Counted from the first letter of the stretch, positions 1 to 13,136 are shown. The stretch: 64,000 bases of DNA from Halichoerus grypus (GCF_964656455.1 NC_135714.1:128520131-128584130); one strand, 5' to 3'. Made by a program: numbers and translations. Notes: generated by a model from the letters alone, not told the origin.

Positions 1-904
1 TCATTTAGATGCTTATTCTGTTTGTTGTGTTATAAGAAAATTCTTTGTCTCTGATCCAGGAGTCTCATGTCTTCTACTAGCATCCATGAAATTCTGTAGA
101 AAATATTTGTTAGCTTGCAAGTAGGGTAAAATTCCAGACCTCTCACAGTTCTTGACATTCTGGATGACAACTAAGTTAGGCTTAAATATGCCACCCATTG
201 ACCAATTCCGATATGCCAAACTGTCATACCCAATATGATCTGATTCTGGCCCCTGTGTGTTTTATCAGCACAAGAAATTCAGACAAAACCATAACTATCC
301 AGCAGGGTAATTGGTTAGCTACAGCTGTGGCCAGGTATACTTGCTGCTGCATCTCTCCAATAGAGCAACCGTGTTTCACTGGTCTTTATCTGTGGATTCC
401 CCGGCTTGAAACTGGTACTCAGAGTACTATCAACAGGGAAGGCTGATGAGGCAGAGAAAGAGACAGAACATGAAAATGTTGTGTAACTAGGATTAGAGTA
501 CTCTGCCTGCTTGCATTCTATCCTAAGTACATTAACTTACCCCATCTCACTTCCCTTTCTTCTCGTTGTGTGTTTTAAGTTGATTTAATAAACCATGTGA
601 TTCAAGAATCTTAATATAATCTGTGAGTCATTCTGTTCTGTGATCTCTGGGATGATATCCTTGGTATGGAAGCTACCATTGTAGCAAGGTAACTTCTCAC
701 AGAACAAGTTCACAGCTGACCTTTACCTAATGTTAAATTACAATTTGAAAAAATTATTCTAGACAACAGGGGAAAAATAGGAATCTTGATAATTCATCAA
801 GTCAGAACAATTTTAATCCTGAAAACATAGCAAAAGAGAGACTATAAAAAAAGGAAAAATGAAAAGCAGCTTCATTACTGAATAAAGATAGAAAACTTAT
901 AAAT
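1..904. other. Unassigned sequence, possibly an old LTR
   Basis: Two short frames (13-219 minus, 198-446 plus) show no known domain. The segment 150-715 has LTR-like composition and an AATAAA at 587, but I cannot name a family. Confidence 0.3.
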
Positions 905-915
905 AATCCAGAAGT

Positions 916-1059
916 TGGGCACCTGGGTGGCTCAGTGGGTTGAGCATCTGCCTTCGGCTCAGCTCAGCAGGGAGTCTGCTTCTCCCTCTGCCCCTCCCCC
1001 CGGCTCGCAATATCTCTTTCTCTCTCGTAAATAAATAAAATCATAAAAAAAAAAAAAAG
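916..1059 (+). mobile_element. Can-SINE with internal deletion
   Basis: The tRNA-derived head (GGGCACCTGGGTGGCTCAG) is present, but the copy jumps from CTTCGGCTCAG straight to CTCAGCAGGGAGTCTGCTTC, losing about 50 bases around the B box. The CT-rich region and A tail are intact. An exact 11-base target duplication (AATCCAGAAGT) lies at 905-915 and 1060-1070. Confidence 0.92.
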
Positions 1060-1084
1060 AATCCAGAAGTAAATAAAATCCAGC

Positions 1085-2070
1085 AACATATTGTAAAAAT
1101 AACATTACCAAGAATGGTACTTTCATGGATTCCAAGAGTGGTTCAATCAGAAAAATCTATATATAATCATTATGCTGACAAGATCAACAAATTAAAAGGG
1201 AAACATTATATAATTTAATAGATACTGAAAAGGCATTTGATCAAATTCAGAAAGCATTCCTAAAGAAAGAATTCTAGCAAAACAGAAATGGAAAAAATTA
1301 CATATAATAAAGGATTTTACCAGAACCCAACAACAAATATTAGCTATGTGAGCTAGGGACAAAACATGTAAACTCTAGACTCAACAACAGTATCCATTTC
1401 ATGTGCTTGTTTTGAAAAATAATTAATAAATGTACAGGTAATAAAACAGTACCTAGCACATAAATATTTGTTAGCAATTATTATTACAATAACAATTATC
1501 ATGAGTCAAATGGCAAAATTTGCAAAAACTAAAATATAATAAAATCTAAAAGCTGGTATAAACACTGAAAGGAAGAGATAAAAACTGTAAATATATCAAA
1601 AGCACTCTAATTAAAATTAGAAAAATATATTAAATAAATATGGAAATATTAATATCTGTTCTCTGTTTTTGTAACTGGCACTTAGGTATAGAAACTATAA
1701 AAAATAGTGAATTCATAATAGCAAGAAAAACTTTAAACACTTATGAATAATTTTAACAAGAAAGGCAGAAACAGTAAGACAAAATACATAAAGTATTAAA
1801 GGAACAAGAATTACAATATAAAACCAAAAACAATGCTTCTGATAGGAAGATTTATCATTAAAATGTAAATTTACCAATATATAAGTTTAATGTATTTGCC
1901 ATCAGAATGGCAATGGAGCTTTTTTTGAAGACTAATGTAATTTAAAGTTTACATAACAGAATACATATCAGGAAGCAGCAAATAAAAGAATGAGAACAGA
2001 CTAGTAAAAGGGAGTACACTACCTTAAACACTATGCAGATGCAATAAAGACTTGAATAAATATATTTTAA
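1085..2070 (+). mobile_element. Ancient L1 ORF2 remnant
   Basis: Diverged sequence recalling the L1 reverse-transcriptase region, with traces of the frame around GATACTGAAAAGGCATTTGA and ATTATGCTGACAAGATCAAC. Many stops and indels make it noncoding. The downstream part (about 1560-2070) is too decayed to place with certainty, so the right boundary is approximate. Confidence 0.6.
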
Positions 2071-2288
2071 GAACATTAGACTGTAAGTCTGGTATTTCCT
2101 ACTTCATTTCTTTTTTTAAAATGTCAACTGTGACATACAAAGCTGACAGCACAGCTTAATGTGGCATGATGAACTGGTGAGTAAATCACTTAGATTGGAT
2201 GGTGAGCTGCACATAGTCAGCTCTCAGTTGTTCTTCCTTTGTCTGCATATATTATCTAGAAGTCAAGATAACTGGAAATCAGGATTTA

Positions 2289-2849
2289 TTTATTATTTTT
2301 TAATTTAAAATCTATTTACTTAACATATAGTGTATTATTAGTTTCATAGGTAGAATTTAGTGATTCATCCGTTGCATATAACACCCAGCACTCATTACAT
2401 CAAGTGCCCTCCTTAATGCCATCACCTAGTTACCCATCCCCCCTCCTTCCCTCCAGCAACCCTCAGTTTGCTTCCTGTGGTTAAGAGTCTCTTATGGTTT
2501 GTCTCCCTCTCCAATTTCATCTTTATTTTTCCTTCCCTTCCCCTATGCTCATCTCTTTTGTTTCTTAAATTCCACATATGAGTGAAATCATCTGATATTT
2601 GTCTTTCTCTGACTGACTTATTTTTCTTAGAATAATACCCTCTAGTTCTATCCATGTTGTTGCAAATGGCAAGATCTCATTCTTTTTGATGGCTGAATAA
2701 CATTCCATTGTGTATATGTGTGTGTGTGTGTATTACATATATATATATATATATATAATTGTTCTGACATGATGAATTATACACAGTATAATATACATTG
2801 TGTGTGTGTATATATATTACATATATATAATTGTTCTGACTTGATGAAT

Positions 2850-2889
<40 letters not shown>

Positions 2890-3239
2890 CACACCACATC
2901 TTCTTTCTCCATCTGTCAATGGACATCTGGACTCTTTCCATATTTTGGCTATTGTGAACATTGCTGCTATAAACACTGGGTTGCATGTGCCCTTCAAATC
3001 ACTATGTTTGTATCCTTTGGATAAATACCTAGTAGTGCAATTGCTGGGTCACAGGGTAGCTCTATTTTTAACTTTTTGAGGAACCTCCATACTGCTTTCC
3101 GGAGTGCCTGTACCAGCTTGCATTCCCACCAACAGTGTAAGAGGGTTCCCTTTCTCCACATCGTCACCATCTGTTGTTTTCTGAGTTGTTGATTTAAGCC
3201 ATTCTGACTGGTGTGAGGTGGTATCTCATTGTGGCTTTG
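2289..3239 (-). mobile_element. 5'-truncated L1 (3' UTR and ORF2 end), antisense
   Basis: On the + strand it reads from L1 3' UTR (AACACCCAGCACTCATTACA) into the end of ORF2 in reverse (TGAGGAACCTCCATACTGCT, TTCCCACCAACAGTGTAAGA). Exact 16-base target duplications (TGGAAATCAGGATTTA) at 2273-2288 and 3240-3255 define it. A microsatellite has expanded inside it at 2717-2886. Confidence 0.93.
2717..2886 (+). repeat. Compound TG/AT/CA microsatellite with an internal duplication
   Basis: (TG)n at 2717-2731, (AT)n at 2737-2757, a second TG block near 2800 and (AC)n at 2852-2882. The segment ATTGTTCTGACATGATGAAT occurs twice (near 2758 and 2829, one mismatch), each preceded by TG/AT repeats, so the array grew by duplication of a roughly 70-80 base unit. 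It lies inside an antisense L1. Confidence 0.9.
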
Positions 3240-3267
3240 TGGAAATCAGGATTTAAAAGACATATTT

Positions 3268-3531
3268 AGGGGAAGGGGGTAGGGGTGCATAGAATAAGTG
3301 AAGAGGATTAAGAGGTACAAACTTCCAGTTATAAAATAAACATCTTACGAGAATGAAAAGTACAGCACAGGGAATATAGTGAATAATATTGTAATAACTT
3401 TGTATGGTGACAGATGGTAACTGCACTTATCATGGTGAGCAATTTAATGTAAAGAACTGTTGAATCACTATGTTGTACACCTGAAAAATAATATAACATT
3501 ATACGTCAACTACACTTCAATAAAAAATATT
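3268..3531 (+). mobile_element. L1 3' UTR fragment
   Basis: Contains the carnivore L1 3' UTR signature AATCACTATGTTGTACACCT and the ending ACTACACTTCAATAAAA, shared with the L1 ends near 5930 and 19500. It is heavily 5'-truncated and starts just right of the antisense L1. Confidence 0.85.
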
Positions 3532-3942
3532 ATACCTATGCCTTTATAAAATATAAAACTAATTAATGGCAGAAGATACAATTAATAAATTCAAGTAGCA
3601 AAAGATATATTTGGAAAGACTATTTTATGATATACAAAAGTTTCTATAATATACAGTGAACATTTATAAATTCACAAGAAAACAAAAAGAAAATAAACAG
3701 GAAATATAAAAATAATTTAAAAAGCAATTTCATAGCATGGATTCCAATGTCCAACATTTTTTAAATATTCAAATTTATTAGTAGTAATGAAAAACTCAAT
3801 AAAAGAAGAATGAGATATTTTATACCCAAGAGACTAGCAGAAATTTAAAAGAGTTATACCACATTTTGTTGAGAGGAATGCAGAGAAAAGTTGCTGGTGA
3901 AAACATGAAATCTAAAACCCTCTGGAAAGTAATCTTACGCCA

Positions 3943-5990
3943 ATAATGAAGCAACAGAAAGAGAAATTAAGAAAATAATCCCATTTATAATTGCACCAAA
4001 AATAATAAGATACCTAGGAATAAACTTAACCAAAGAAGTAAAAGACCTATACTCTGAAAAATATAAAACACTGATGAAAGAAACTGAAGAGGACACTAAG
4101 AAACAGAAAAACATTCCATGCTCATGGATTGGAAGAACAAATATTATCAAAATGTCTATACTACCCAAAGCAATTTACCCATTTAATGCAATCCTTAACA
4201 AAATACCAACAGCGTTTTTCACAGAGCTAGAAAAAATGATCCTAAAATTTTTATGGAACTACAAAATACCCTGAATAGCCAAAGCAACCTTGAGAAAGAA
4301 AAACAAAGCAGGAGGTATCACAATTTCGGACTTCAAGTTATATTACACAGCTACAGTAATCAAAACAGTATGGTACCAGCACAAAAATGGACACATAGAT
4401 CAATGGAACAGAATAGAAAACCCAGGAATAAACCCATAATTATATGGTCAATTCATCTTTGACAAAGCAGAAAAGAATATCCACTTGGAAAAAGACAGTC
4501 TCTTCAACAAGTTGTGTTGGGAAAACTGGACAACAACATGCAAAAGAATGAAACTAGACCACTTTCTTACACCATACACAAAAATTAATTCAAAATGAGC
4601 TAAAGAATTAAACATGATACCTGAAACCATAACTATCCTAGAAGAGAACACAGGCAGTAATGTTTCTAACACTGGCTATAGCAACGTTTTTCTAGATGGG
4701 TCCCCAATGCAAGGGAAACAAAAGCAAAAATAAACTATCAGGACTAAATTAAAATAAAAAGCGGGATGCCTGGGTGGCTCAGTCAGTTAAGCGGCTGTCT
4801 TCGACTCAGATCATGGTCCAGGGGTCCTGGGATCGAGTCCCACATCGGGCTCCTTGCTCAGCGGGGAGCCTGCTTCTCCCTCTGCCTCTGCCTCTCCCCC
4901 TGCTTGTGCTCTGTCTCTCTCTCTCTCTCTGACAAATAAATAAAATCTTAAAAATAAATAAATTAATTAATTAATTAAAATAAAAAGCTCTGCACGGCAA
5001 AGGAAACAATCAACAAAAAAGGCAACCTATGGAATAGGAGAAGATATTGGCAAATGACATACCCAATGAATGGTTAGTATCCAAAATATACAAAGAACTT
5101 AAAAAACTCAACACTCTCAAAACAAATAATCCAATTAAAAAATGGGCACAAGACATGAACAGACCTTTCTCCAACAAAGACACACAAATGGCCAACAGAC
5201 ACATGAAAAGATGCTCAACATCACTCATCATCAGGTAAATGCAAATCAAAACTACAATGAGCTATCACCTCTTATCTGTCAGAATGGCTAAAATAAAAAA
5301 CACAAGAAACAACAGGTATTGGCAGGCATGTGGAGAAAAAGAAACCCTCTTGAATTGTTGGTGGGAATGCAAACTGGTACAGCCACTGTGGAAAGCAATA
5401 TGGAGGCTCCTCAAAAACTTAAACATAGAACTACCCTATGATTCAAAAATCACACTAGTATTTACCCAAATACAAAAACACTAATTAAAAAGGATACATG
5501 CACCCCTATGTTTATAGCAGCATTATTTACAATAGTCAAATAATGGAACAACCCAAGTGTCCACTGACTGATAGATGGGTAAGATGTGATAAATATACAC
5601 AATGGAATATTATTCAGCCATAAAAAATAATGAAATCTTGTCAACTTGCAACAACATGGATGGAACTAGAGAGTATAATGCTAAATGAAATGTCAGTCAG
5701 AGATAAACAAATACCATGATTTCACTCATATGTAGATTTTAAAAAAGAAAACACAAGCAAAGGGGGCAAAAAAGAGAATACAAACCAAGAAACAGACTCT
5801 TAACTACAGAGAATAAATTGATGGCTACCAGAGGGGAGTTGGATGGGGATGGGTGAAATAGGTGATGGGGATTAAGGAGTGCACTTGTCATGATGAGCAA
5901 CAGGTAATGTATGGAATTGGTGAATCACTATGTTGTACACCTGAAACTAATATAACATTATATGTTAACTGGAATTAAAATAAAAACTTA
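3943..5990 (+). mobile_element. L1 ORF2 C-terminal part and 3' UTR
   Basis: Long match to the L1 ORF2 tail (translations such as [20 protein letters not shown] at 4149) followed by the 3' UTR ending near 5990. A Can-SINE splits it at 4763-4972. The frame is broken repeatedly: open stretches of 60-80 codons at 4074-4274, 4253-4462, 5047-5238 and 5239-5484 are fragments of one dead ORF2. It is not a functional gene. Confidence 0.93.
4763..4972 (+). mobile_element. Can-SINE inserted in an L1 ORF2
   Basis: Full-length tRNA-Lys-type SINE with CT-rich tail and AATAAA-type A-rich end. A 16-base target duplication (AATTAAAATAAAAAGC) at 4747-4762 and 4973-4988 shows that it split the L1 around it; the L1 reading resumes at once with TCTGCACGGCAAAGG. 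Confidence 0.95.
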
Positions 5991-7184
5991 GAAGAAAATT
6001 TGATTAGAGTAGGGATTTTTTAGCATTTGTTTAGAATAACTACTCCATTAAATGTTTTTCAACTTACAGACCAAAAAAAAAAGCCACATTTTTCACAGTA
6101 ACAAAAACAAAAAAGGAAATCAAGATGTGAAATTCAATGCATGTCATTAGAAAAATGGTTGGAAAAATTATGATATGTCTTCTTCAGTCATTTAAAAGAT
6201 TTAATTAAAGCCACATCAACTGATGTGGCTGGATATCCACCACTGATACACACTACAGTGAGAAAAGTAACATACCAAGAAGTATATATTATAGGATTTC
6301 ATTCAAATTCTGTATATATTACAGGATTTAATTTCATTTTCAATGAAAAAACTCCCCAACAATACACATAAGTTTATATGAAAATGGGAAAAAATATAAA
6401 AATATACATATTAGATTGTTAATATATGTCAAATATGGGAAAAGAGGACCTGGGAGGTAGGAATAGGAGTAAGGGGCAGACAGGAGAGAGCCAAGAAAAG
6501 AGGGTAAAACAGTGTGCATAAAAATAAAAGACATGAGCAAGAAAAAAAAAACCACTGAGTTTATTATATTTATAATAAAACTATTCATGTATGCATGCAT
6601 AAAAACAATTCTTAACATTTGAATAAAAGAACATATGTATTTTCTAAATTTTTTGACAATATTCCATTAGCAATTTTTTAATATTGTCATGGAAGACAAA
6701 AGTCACTTTATTTTTCTTTCCTGTCAGTAATTTACAGAGTTCAATTTGTTTAGTGCTTTTCCCCTTTAATGTTTCCAAAATTCTTTCTATAGATTCTTAC
6801 AGCTCTTTACCTAGGACCAGCCTACCTTCCTCCTCTAGGTCTTTAAAGATAAGAATAACAACTTTCAATTTTAAATATTTTATTCCTGATTACTCTCAGT
6901 TACCAAAGGTTCAGGTCACAGCCCTTCACAGTCACAGAATGGGGACTGGATTTAGGTAGCAAAACTGAAAACCAACACTGACCTTCGTTATCACCTCAGT
7001 GCTCACTAAACCTTTTTTATCACCCACCCATCTCTGACCTCTACAGGCCTGATATAACCATGAAAACACAACAGGAATTTCCTGGGGTTCAGTGAATGTA
7101 TTTTGTTTCTGTAGAGCTATGGCCTTACATACCCATCTCTGTGCCCTCTGCCACAAGCATTAATAGTCCCATTTATTCACATTC
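5991..7184. other. AT-rich noncoding DNA, nothing recognised
   Basis: Short frames at 6340-6618 and 6684-6959 lack any family resemblance. I see no repeat I can name. Confidence 0.5.
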
Positions 7185-7432
7185 GTTAATGCATTTTTTT
7201 CTCCCACGTAGTTTACTATTTTTATTTTTTTAATTGAAGTATAATTAACATACAGTGTTATATTAGTTTCAGGTGTACAATAAAATAATGCAACAATTCT
7301 ATACATTACATTACTCAGTGCCCATCACCATGGGTGTACTCTTAATCCCCATCACCTAGTTCACCCATTCCCCCCCCAACCTTCCCTCTGGCAACCACCA
7401 GTTCATTCTTTGTATTTAAAAGTCTGCTTTTT

Positions 7433-7642
7433 GGGGGGTGCCTGGGTGACCCAGTCAGTTAAGTGTCAAACTCTTGGTTTTGGTTCAGGTCATCATATCA
7501 GGGTCATGAGATTGAGCCCCACGTGGAGCCCTTTATTGGGCTCCGCGCTTAGCACAGAGTCTGCTTAAGACTCTCTCTCCCTCTCCCTCTACCCTTCCCC
7601 ACCGTGCACTCTCTCTCTCTCTAAAATAAGTAATTCTTTAAA
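7433..7642 (+). mobile_element. Can-SINE inserted in an antisense L1
   Basis: Older subfamily with the CATCCGACTCTTGATTT-like body, here diverged. A 16-base target duplication (TAAAAGTCTGCTTTTT) at 7417-7432 and 7643-7658 brackets it, and the antisense L1 continues on both sides. Confidence 0.92.
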
Positions 7643-7844
7643 TAAAAGTCTGCTTTTTATTTGCCTATTTTATTCTGTATTCTTAAATTCCACATATGCG
7701 TGAAATCATGGTATTTCTCTTTCCCTGACTTATTTCACTTAGCATTATACCCTCTTGGTCCATCCATGTCGTTGCAAACAAATATCTCATTCATTTTTAT
7801 GGCTAATATTCCATTGTGTCCATTCCTACTTGTGCTTTCTCTCT

Positions 7845-7846
<2 letters not shown>

Positions 7847-7883
<37 letters not shown>
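7847..7883 (+). repeat. (GT)n microsatellite inside L1
   Basis: About 18 uninterrupted TG units followed by TATATACCACATCC of the antisense L1. The position within L1 is the same as in the repeat at 2717-2886. Confidence 0.97.
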
Positions 7884-7888
<5 letters not shown>

Positions 7889-8947
7889 CCACATCCTCTT
7901 TATCTATTCATCTATTGATGGACACTTGGGTTGCTTTCATATCTTGACTATTGTAGATAATGTTGCAATAAACATAGCACACACCTTTTTGAATTACCGT
8001 TTCCGTTTTTTTTGGGGGGGGGTACTACCCAGTAGTAGAACTATTAGATCATATGGAGGCTCTATTTTTAATTTTTTGAGGAACCTCCATACTGTTTTCC
8101 ACAGTGGCTGCACCAGTTTGCATTCCTGCCAACAGTGCACGAGGGTTCCTTTTTCTCCACATCCTTGCCAACACTTACTATTTCTCATCTTTTTGGTTTT
8201 AATCATTCTGACTGGTGTAAGGTAATAATCTCTTTGTGGTTTTGATTTGCATTTCCCTGATGACTGGTGATGTTGAGCACCTTTTCATGTGTCTGTTGGC
8301 TGTTAATGCATTTTTATGGTGATATAAAAGTAGGCCTTTCCTAGACTACATTTTTTTAGTTTATTTTACTTCATAATTTATATAAAAAATAGCAACTTTT
8401 CAGTGAAAACAAACTATTTCCTTAGAATATAATGTTCAACTTTTGAAGACTCCCATATGTAAGAACTAATATAAGAGAAAATCCTTAGAGGTTAAATTCC
8501 TTTACTATTTTTTTACTTAAAATTTTATTAAGGTCAAAATAACGCAAATAGTTATATATAGCTTGATGAATTTTAATAAATTCATACATCTATATTATTC
8601 TCATCCTGATATATAACATTTTCATCATCTCAGAATGATTACTCACACCCCTTCACAGTCAACATCCCCCCAGCATTCCAAACAATCACTGTTAGGACTT
8701 CTTTCACCATTGATTAGTTTTGCCCATTCTAGAGCATCACATGCATGGAACCATACTATACCTACTTTTTTGTTTCTGGCTTCCTTCATTCACCATAATG
8801 TTTTTGAGGTTCATCTATGTTGTCTATGTATCAGTGATTCATCCCTTTTTATTGCTGAGTAGTATTCCATTGTATAAATATAATACATTCAGTGTATCTA
8901 CCCTTCTGTTAACCTTTGTTTAGTTTAGTAAGAATGATGTTGATATG

Positions 8948-9135
8948 GGGGGGCCTGGGTGGCTCAATCGGTTAAGCGTCTGCCTTCAGCGCAGGTCATG
9001 ATCCCGGGGTCCTGGAATCGAGCTCTGCATCAGGGTCCCTGCTCAGCAGTGACTCTGCTTCTCCCTCTCCCTCTGCTGCTCCCCCTACTTGTGCTTTCTC
9101 TCTATTAAATAAATAAATAAAAATCTAAAAAAAAA
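8948..9135 (+). mobile_element. Can-SINE inserted in the antisense L1M nest
   Basis: Head GGGGGGCCTGGGTGGCTCAA, CTTCAGCGCAGGTCATGATC body, CT-rich region and A tail. Near-identical 17-base duplications (AGAATGATGTTGATATG at 8931, AGAATAATGTTGATACG at 9136) flank it. Confidence 0.93.
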
Positions 9136-9958
9136 AGAATAATGTTGATACGAACATTTGTGTGGTAGCCTTTTTGTGTGCTTTTACCTTCATTTCTCTT
9201 AGATAAATATCGAGGATTGACATTACTGTTTCTTAAGTTGGATGGTATGTTTAACTTGAGAAAATTGCCAGAACAATTTTCGAAGTGGCTACAACTATTT
9301 ACACTTCCATTTGCAATGGATATTTGGTTTTGCCACTCATTAATTTTAGCCATTCCAGTGCACAGTGTGTCTTACTGCTTTTCGAACATGACAAATGATG
9401 TTGAACACTTTTTCAGGTGCTTATTGGCAATTCATATGCATTCCTTTAAGTCCCTAATCAAATCTTTTGCCCATTTGTTTTATTAAGATGTGTTTTTATT
9501 ATTTGCTAATATTCAGCAGAAACAAGTTCTCTGTGAGATAAATGTACTGAGGATATTTTCTTCCAGAAGACACTTGCTTATTCATTTTGTTAATATATTA
9601 TCATGAGTAGATTTAATTTTGTTGAATTCTATTTGTTCTTCATCAATGGTAAATGATTTCTGGGTCTTAAAAGATAAATATTTTGCAAACCTATTTTAAA
9701 TTCAGTTTGTTAATTTCTTCATAAATACCTACTGGGATTTTGAATGGAACTGGCTTAAATCTAATTTGACAAGAATTGACATTTTCACAATACTCAGTCT
9801 TTTAATACATGAACTCGTCATATCTCTCCATTTCTTAAGGTTTTCTTTAATTTATCTTGGCAGTATTTTGTAGTTTAGTTTTCAGTAGGTCTTACATATA
9901 CTTCATTACATTTTCCCGAAGTATTTCATGTTTTTTAATGTTGTCAATGGTATTTTTA

Positions 9959-10103
9959 TTTTTTATTTATTTTTTTAAGAGAGGGAGTGGAGGGAGGGGC
10001 AGAGGAAGAGGGAGAGAGAGAATCTTAGTCTCATAATCCTGAGATCATGACCTGAGCTGAAATCAAGAGTCGATGCTTAACAGACTGAGCCACCCAGGTG
10101 CTT
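9959..10103 (-). mobile_element. Can-SINE, shortened
   Basis: Reverse-oriented copy ending in GAGCCACCCAGGTGC on the + strand. The middle is shorter than usual. A 9-base duplication (GTATTTTTA) at 9950 and 10104 is the likely target site. Confidence 0.88.
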
Positions 10104-11946
10104 GTATTTTTAAATTTCCATTTTTAAATTATTCATTTTTCCTATATAGAAAAACAATGGATATTTTTTTATTTTGTATCATGTGACATTATTAAAATCA
10201 CTTATTTTTCAAAGTATTTTGTAGATTTCCTAGGATTTTCTCCAGATACAATAAAACTGTTTGCAAATATTAAGTTTTACTTTTTCTTTCCAATTCATAT
10301 GGCTTTTATTTTTTTTCTTGTGTTATTGCAATAACTAAGAATCCATTGTTAAGTAAAAGTGAGAAAAGGGATGTTCTTGACTTGGTCCTAATTTTAAAGG
10401 GAAAGACATGCAATTTTCACCATGGAATACAATGTTAGTGGTAGTTCTACAGTATGTCCTTTTTTGGAGTGAGAAATTTCTATTCCTCTCTTGCTGAGGT
10501 TTTTTGTTTTGTTTTGTTTTAAAAATCATTATTGGCTATTGAATATTGTCAAAATTTCCCCCCACATCTATTGAGATCACATTATTTTTTTCTCCTTTAT
10601 TAGTCTGAACTATAATGATGGGTTATTCGAATGTTAAAAGAAACCTGCACTCCTGAGGAAAAAAGCCCATGTAGTCATGACATATTCTTTTAAGTATTCT
10701 GAATTTAATTGGTTATTATTTTGTTAAAGATATTTTTCACCTATATTTATGAAGCATATTAGTCTGAAGTTTTAATAATTTTGTTATCAGGGTTATGACA
10801 GCTTTATAAAATTAGTTAATGTGTTCTTTACTTTTCTATTTTTCAAGAGTTTATATAGAATTCATTTTGTTTTCCTTATATGTTTGGTAGAATTCACCAG
10901 GAAAGTCATCTCAACCTGGGGTTTTCTTTGGAGGCTAGCTTTTAATACATATTTTTTTTTTTTTTAATATAGAGAAAGCTACTGGGGTTATTTATTTCTA
11001 ATAAAATGAGCATTAGAAGTTTCAGACTTTCTAGGAATTCACTGGTTTTATCTAAATTGTCAACTTTATCCTTTTAATTGCTGTAAGATCTATAATGATC
11101 TCCCTTACTTTGATTCCCAATTTGGTTATTCATATCTTTTCTCTTTTTATCAATCTGGTTGGATGTTCACCAATCTTACTGAATTTTACACAGAATTAGC
11201 TTTTGGTTTCAAAATTCTTTTCCTTATTGTTTTTTGTTTTCTGCTTCATTGATTTTCTTTTATTTTTATTATGTCCTTCCTTATGCTTATTTCAGGCTTA
11301 ACTTGCTCTTCTTCCAACTTCTTAGTGATAAAGCTTACATCTGAGAATTTAAACTTTTCTGTTTCAAATACTGTTATTTATAAAGTTATGAATTCTATAG
11401 TTAGATTATCCTCTAAGCACTTTTTTATCTATATCCCATAAATTTTGATATGTTTATTTTCATTACAATTTTAAAATATTTCCTAACATCACTTATGATT
11501 TCTTCTTCTTCTTTTAAAAAAGAGTATGTTGTTTAATTTGAAATATGTGGGGACTTTCCAGATAACTTACTAGTTTTGGTATCTGGCTTAACTGAACTAT
11601 AAATAGAGAACATAATCTCTATGATTTAAATGCTGTTTAATTAATGCACCTTGTGTTCTGACCCAAAAAAATGGTCTTCACAGAAAATTTTGCATATGTA
11701 TTTGTAAGGACTAGGAATTCTGGAGTTACTGAATGTAATGTTTTATCAATGTTAATTAGGTCAAATTGGTTGTGAGTGTTGTTCACGTCTATATAGTAAC
11801 TGACTTATGCCTATCTATTCTATCAATTACTGAGAGGGAAATTTTGAAATCTCCAAATATAATTGTGAATTTAAATATTTCTCCCTTCAGTTCTTTCAGT
11901 TCTTGCTTCCTATTTCAAAATGTCTATTATTTGATGCTATTATTAG

Positions 11947-12445
11947 TGTCTTGCTGATATAACAAATTACCACAAATGTATTAGCTTAAAACAATGCAAA
12001 ATTATCTTATAGTACTGGAGATTAGAAGTGTGAGGACTTCATGGGCTAAAACAAGTCTGAGTTCCCCCTGGAAGCCTGTGGGGAAAATCCATTTTCTTGC
12101 CTTTTCTAGCTTCTACAGGCCAACTGCATTCCTTGGCCAATGGCCCCTTATTCCTTCATGTTTAAAGCCAACAGTGCAGAATCTTTAAATCTCTTTTTCT
12201 GATTCTGATCCCTGCTTCTGACAACACATCTCATTTTTGAAACTCTGGTAACTCTTCGTTTTCTTATAAAGATCCTTGTAGTAACATTGGGCTCACTCAG
12301 ATAATCCAGGATAACCTCCCCACCTAAAGATGATTGATTTAATCACCTCTGTAATGTCCCTTTACCATGTAAAGTAACATACTCAAAAGCTCTGGGGATT
12401 GGGAACACAAACATCTTTAGAGAACCTTTATTCTGTCTAATACAG
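11947..12445 (-). mobile_element. MLT1-type solo LTR inserted in the antisense L1M
   Basis: Reverse-oriented mammalian MaLR LTR. Diagnostic stretches on the + strand are ATAACAAATTACCACAAATG, TTTCTAGCTTCTACAGGCCA, GATAATCCAGGATAACCTCC and TCTGTCTAATACAG at the outer end. About 500 bases, close to full LTR length; no internal region is attached. L1 sequence continues on both sides. Confidence 0.82.
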
Positions 12446-13136
12446 ATGCATATACATTTAGGATTGTTTTATCTTCTTGATGAATTGGACCCCTTCTTAT
12501 GAAATACCCATCTTTATTTCTATTAATACTCCTGAAATCTATTTTTATATATATTTAATATTGGAATTCTAGGTTTCTTACAAATATATTTATTATCCTT
12601 GTGTCTCTAGATTTAATTGCAGCTTTTATAAACAGTACATACTTCTGTCTCATTTTAATGAGTTTGAAGATCTGTTTTTTTAAATGTTTTTAAAAACTTT
12701 TTCTGTTTTTAAATATTTATTTAAATTAGAACACTTATATTAACGTAATTACTGATATGGCTGGGCTTAAGTCCACCATCTTATTATCTGTTCTCTAATT
12801 TTACCATCTATTCTTTCTTTCTTCTTTCAGCCATCTTTTTGACTCAGTGTTTTGAGTATTCCATTTTATCGCCTATATTGGCTTATTATATATAATATCA
12901 CTTCATTTTATTTTTAGTGATTTTTCTTATATTTCTCCTAGTAGTTTAATCTCAAATACTGATATATCTCCTTAATATATAATATAAGAATCCTAAAACA
13001 GTATAGGCCTTTTCCGCTTTCCCATCATTTGTACTATTTCCCCCTGTTCTGTGAGCTATTGTCATTCCACATAAGTTATAAACTCCACTCCACAGTATAT
13101 TACTGTTATACTTACTGTAAAGAGTCAGTATTTTTT

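Larger units (their letters stand above)
7199..8301 (-). mobile_element. 5'-truncated L1, antisense
   Basis: On the + strand it runs from the 3' UTR reversed (AGGTGTACAATAAAATAATG) through the ORF2 end (GAGGAACCTCCATACTGTTT). A 14-base target duplication (GTTAATGCATTTTT) at 7185-7198 and 8302-8315 bounds it. It carries a Can-SINE at 7433-7642 and a (GT)n run. Confidence 0.92.

Noticed and set aside
2717..2886. CRISPR-like direct repeats
   Set aside because: Only two copies of one segment between dinucleotide runs, in mammalian DNA; it is a compound microsatellite.
2677..2997. Frames rich in cysteine-valine and histidine-threonine repeats
   Set aside because: They translate TG/CA and AT microsatellites within an antisense L1.
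7755..8225. 156-codon frame on the + strand
   Set aside because: It is the antisense of L1 ORF2 with a (GT)n microsatellite in the middle.
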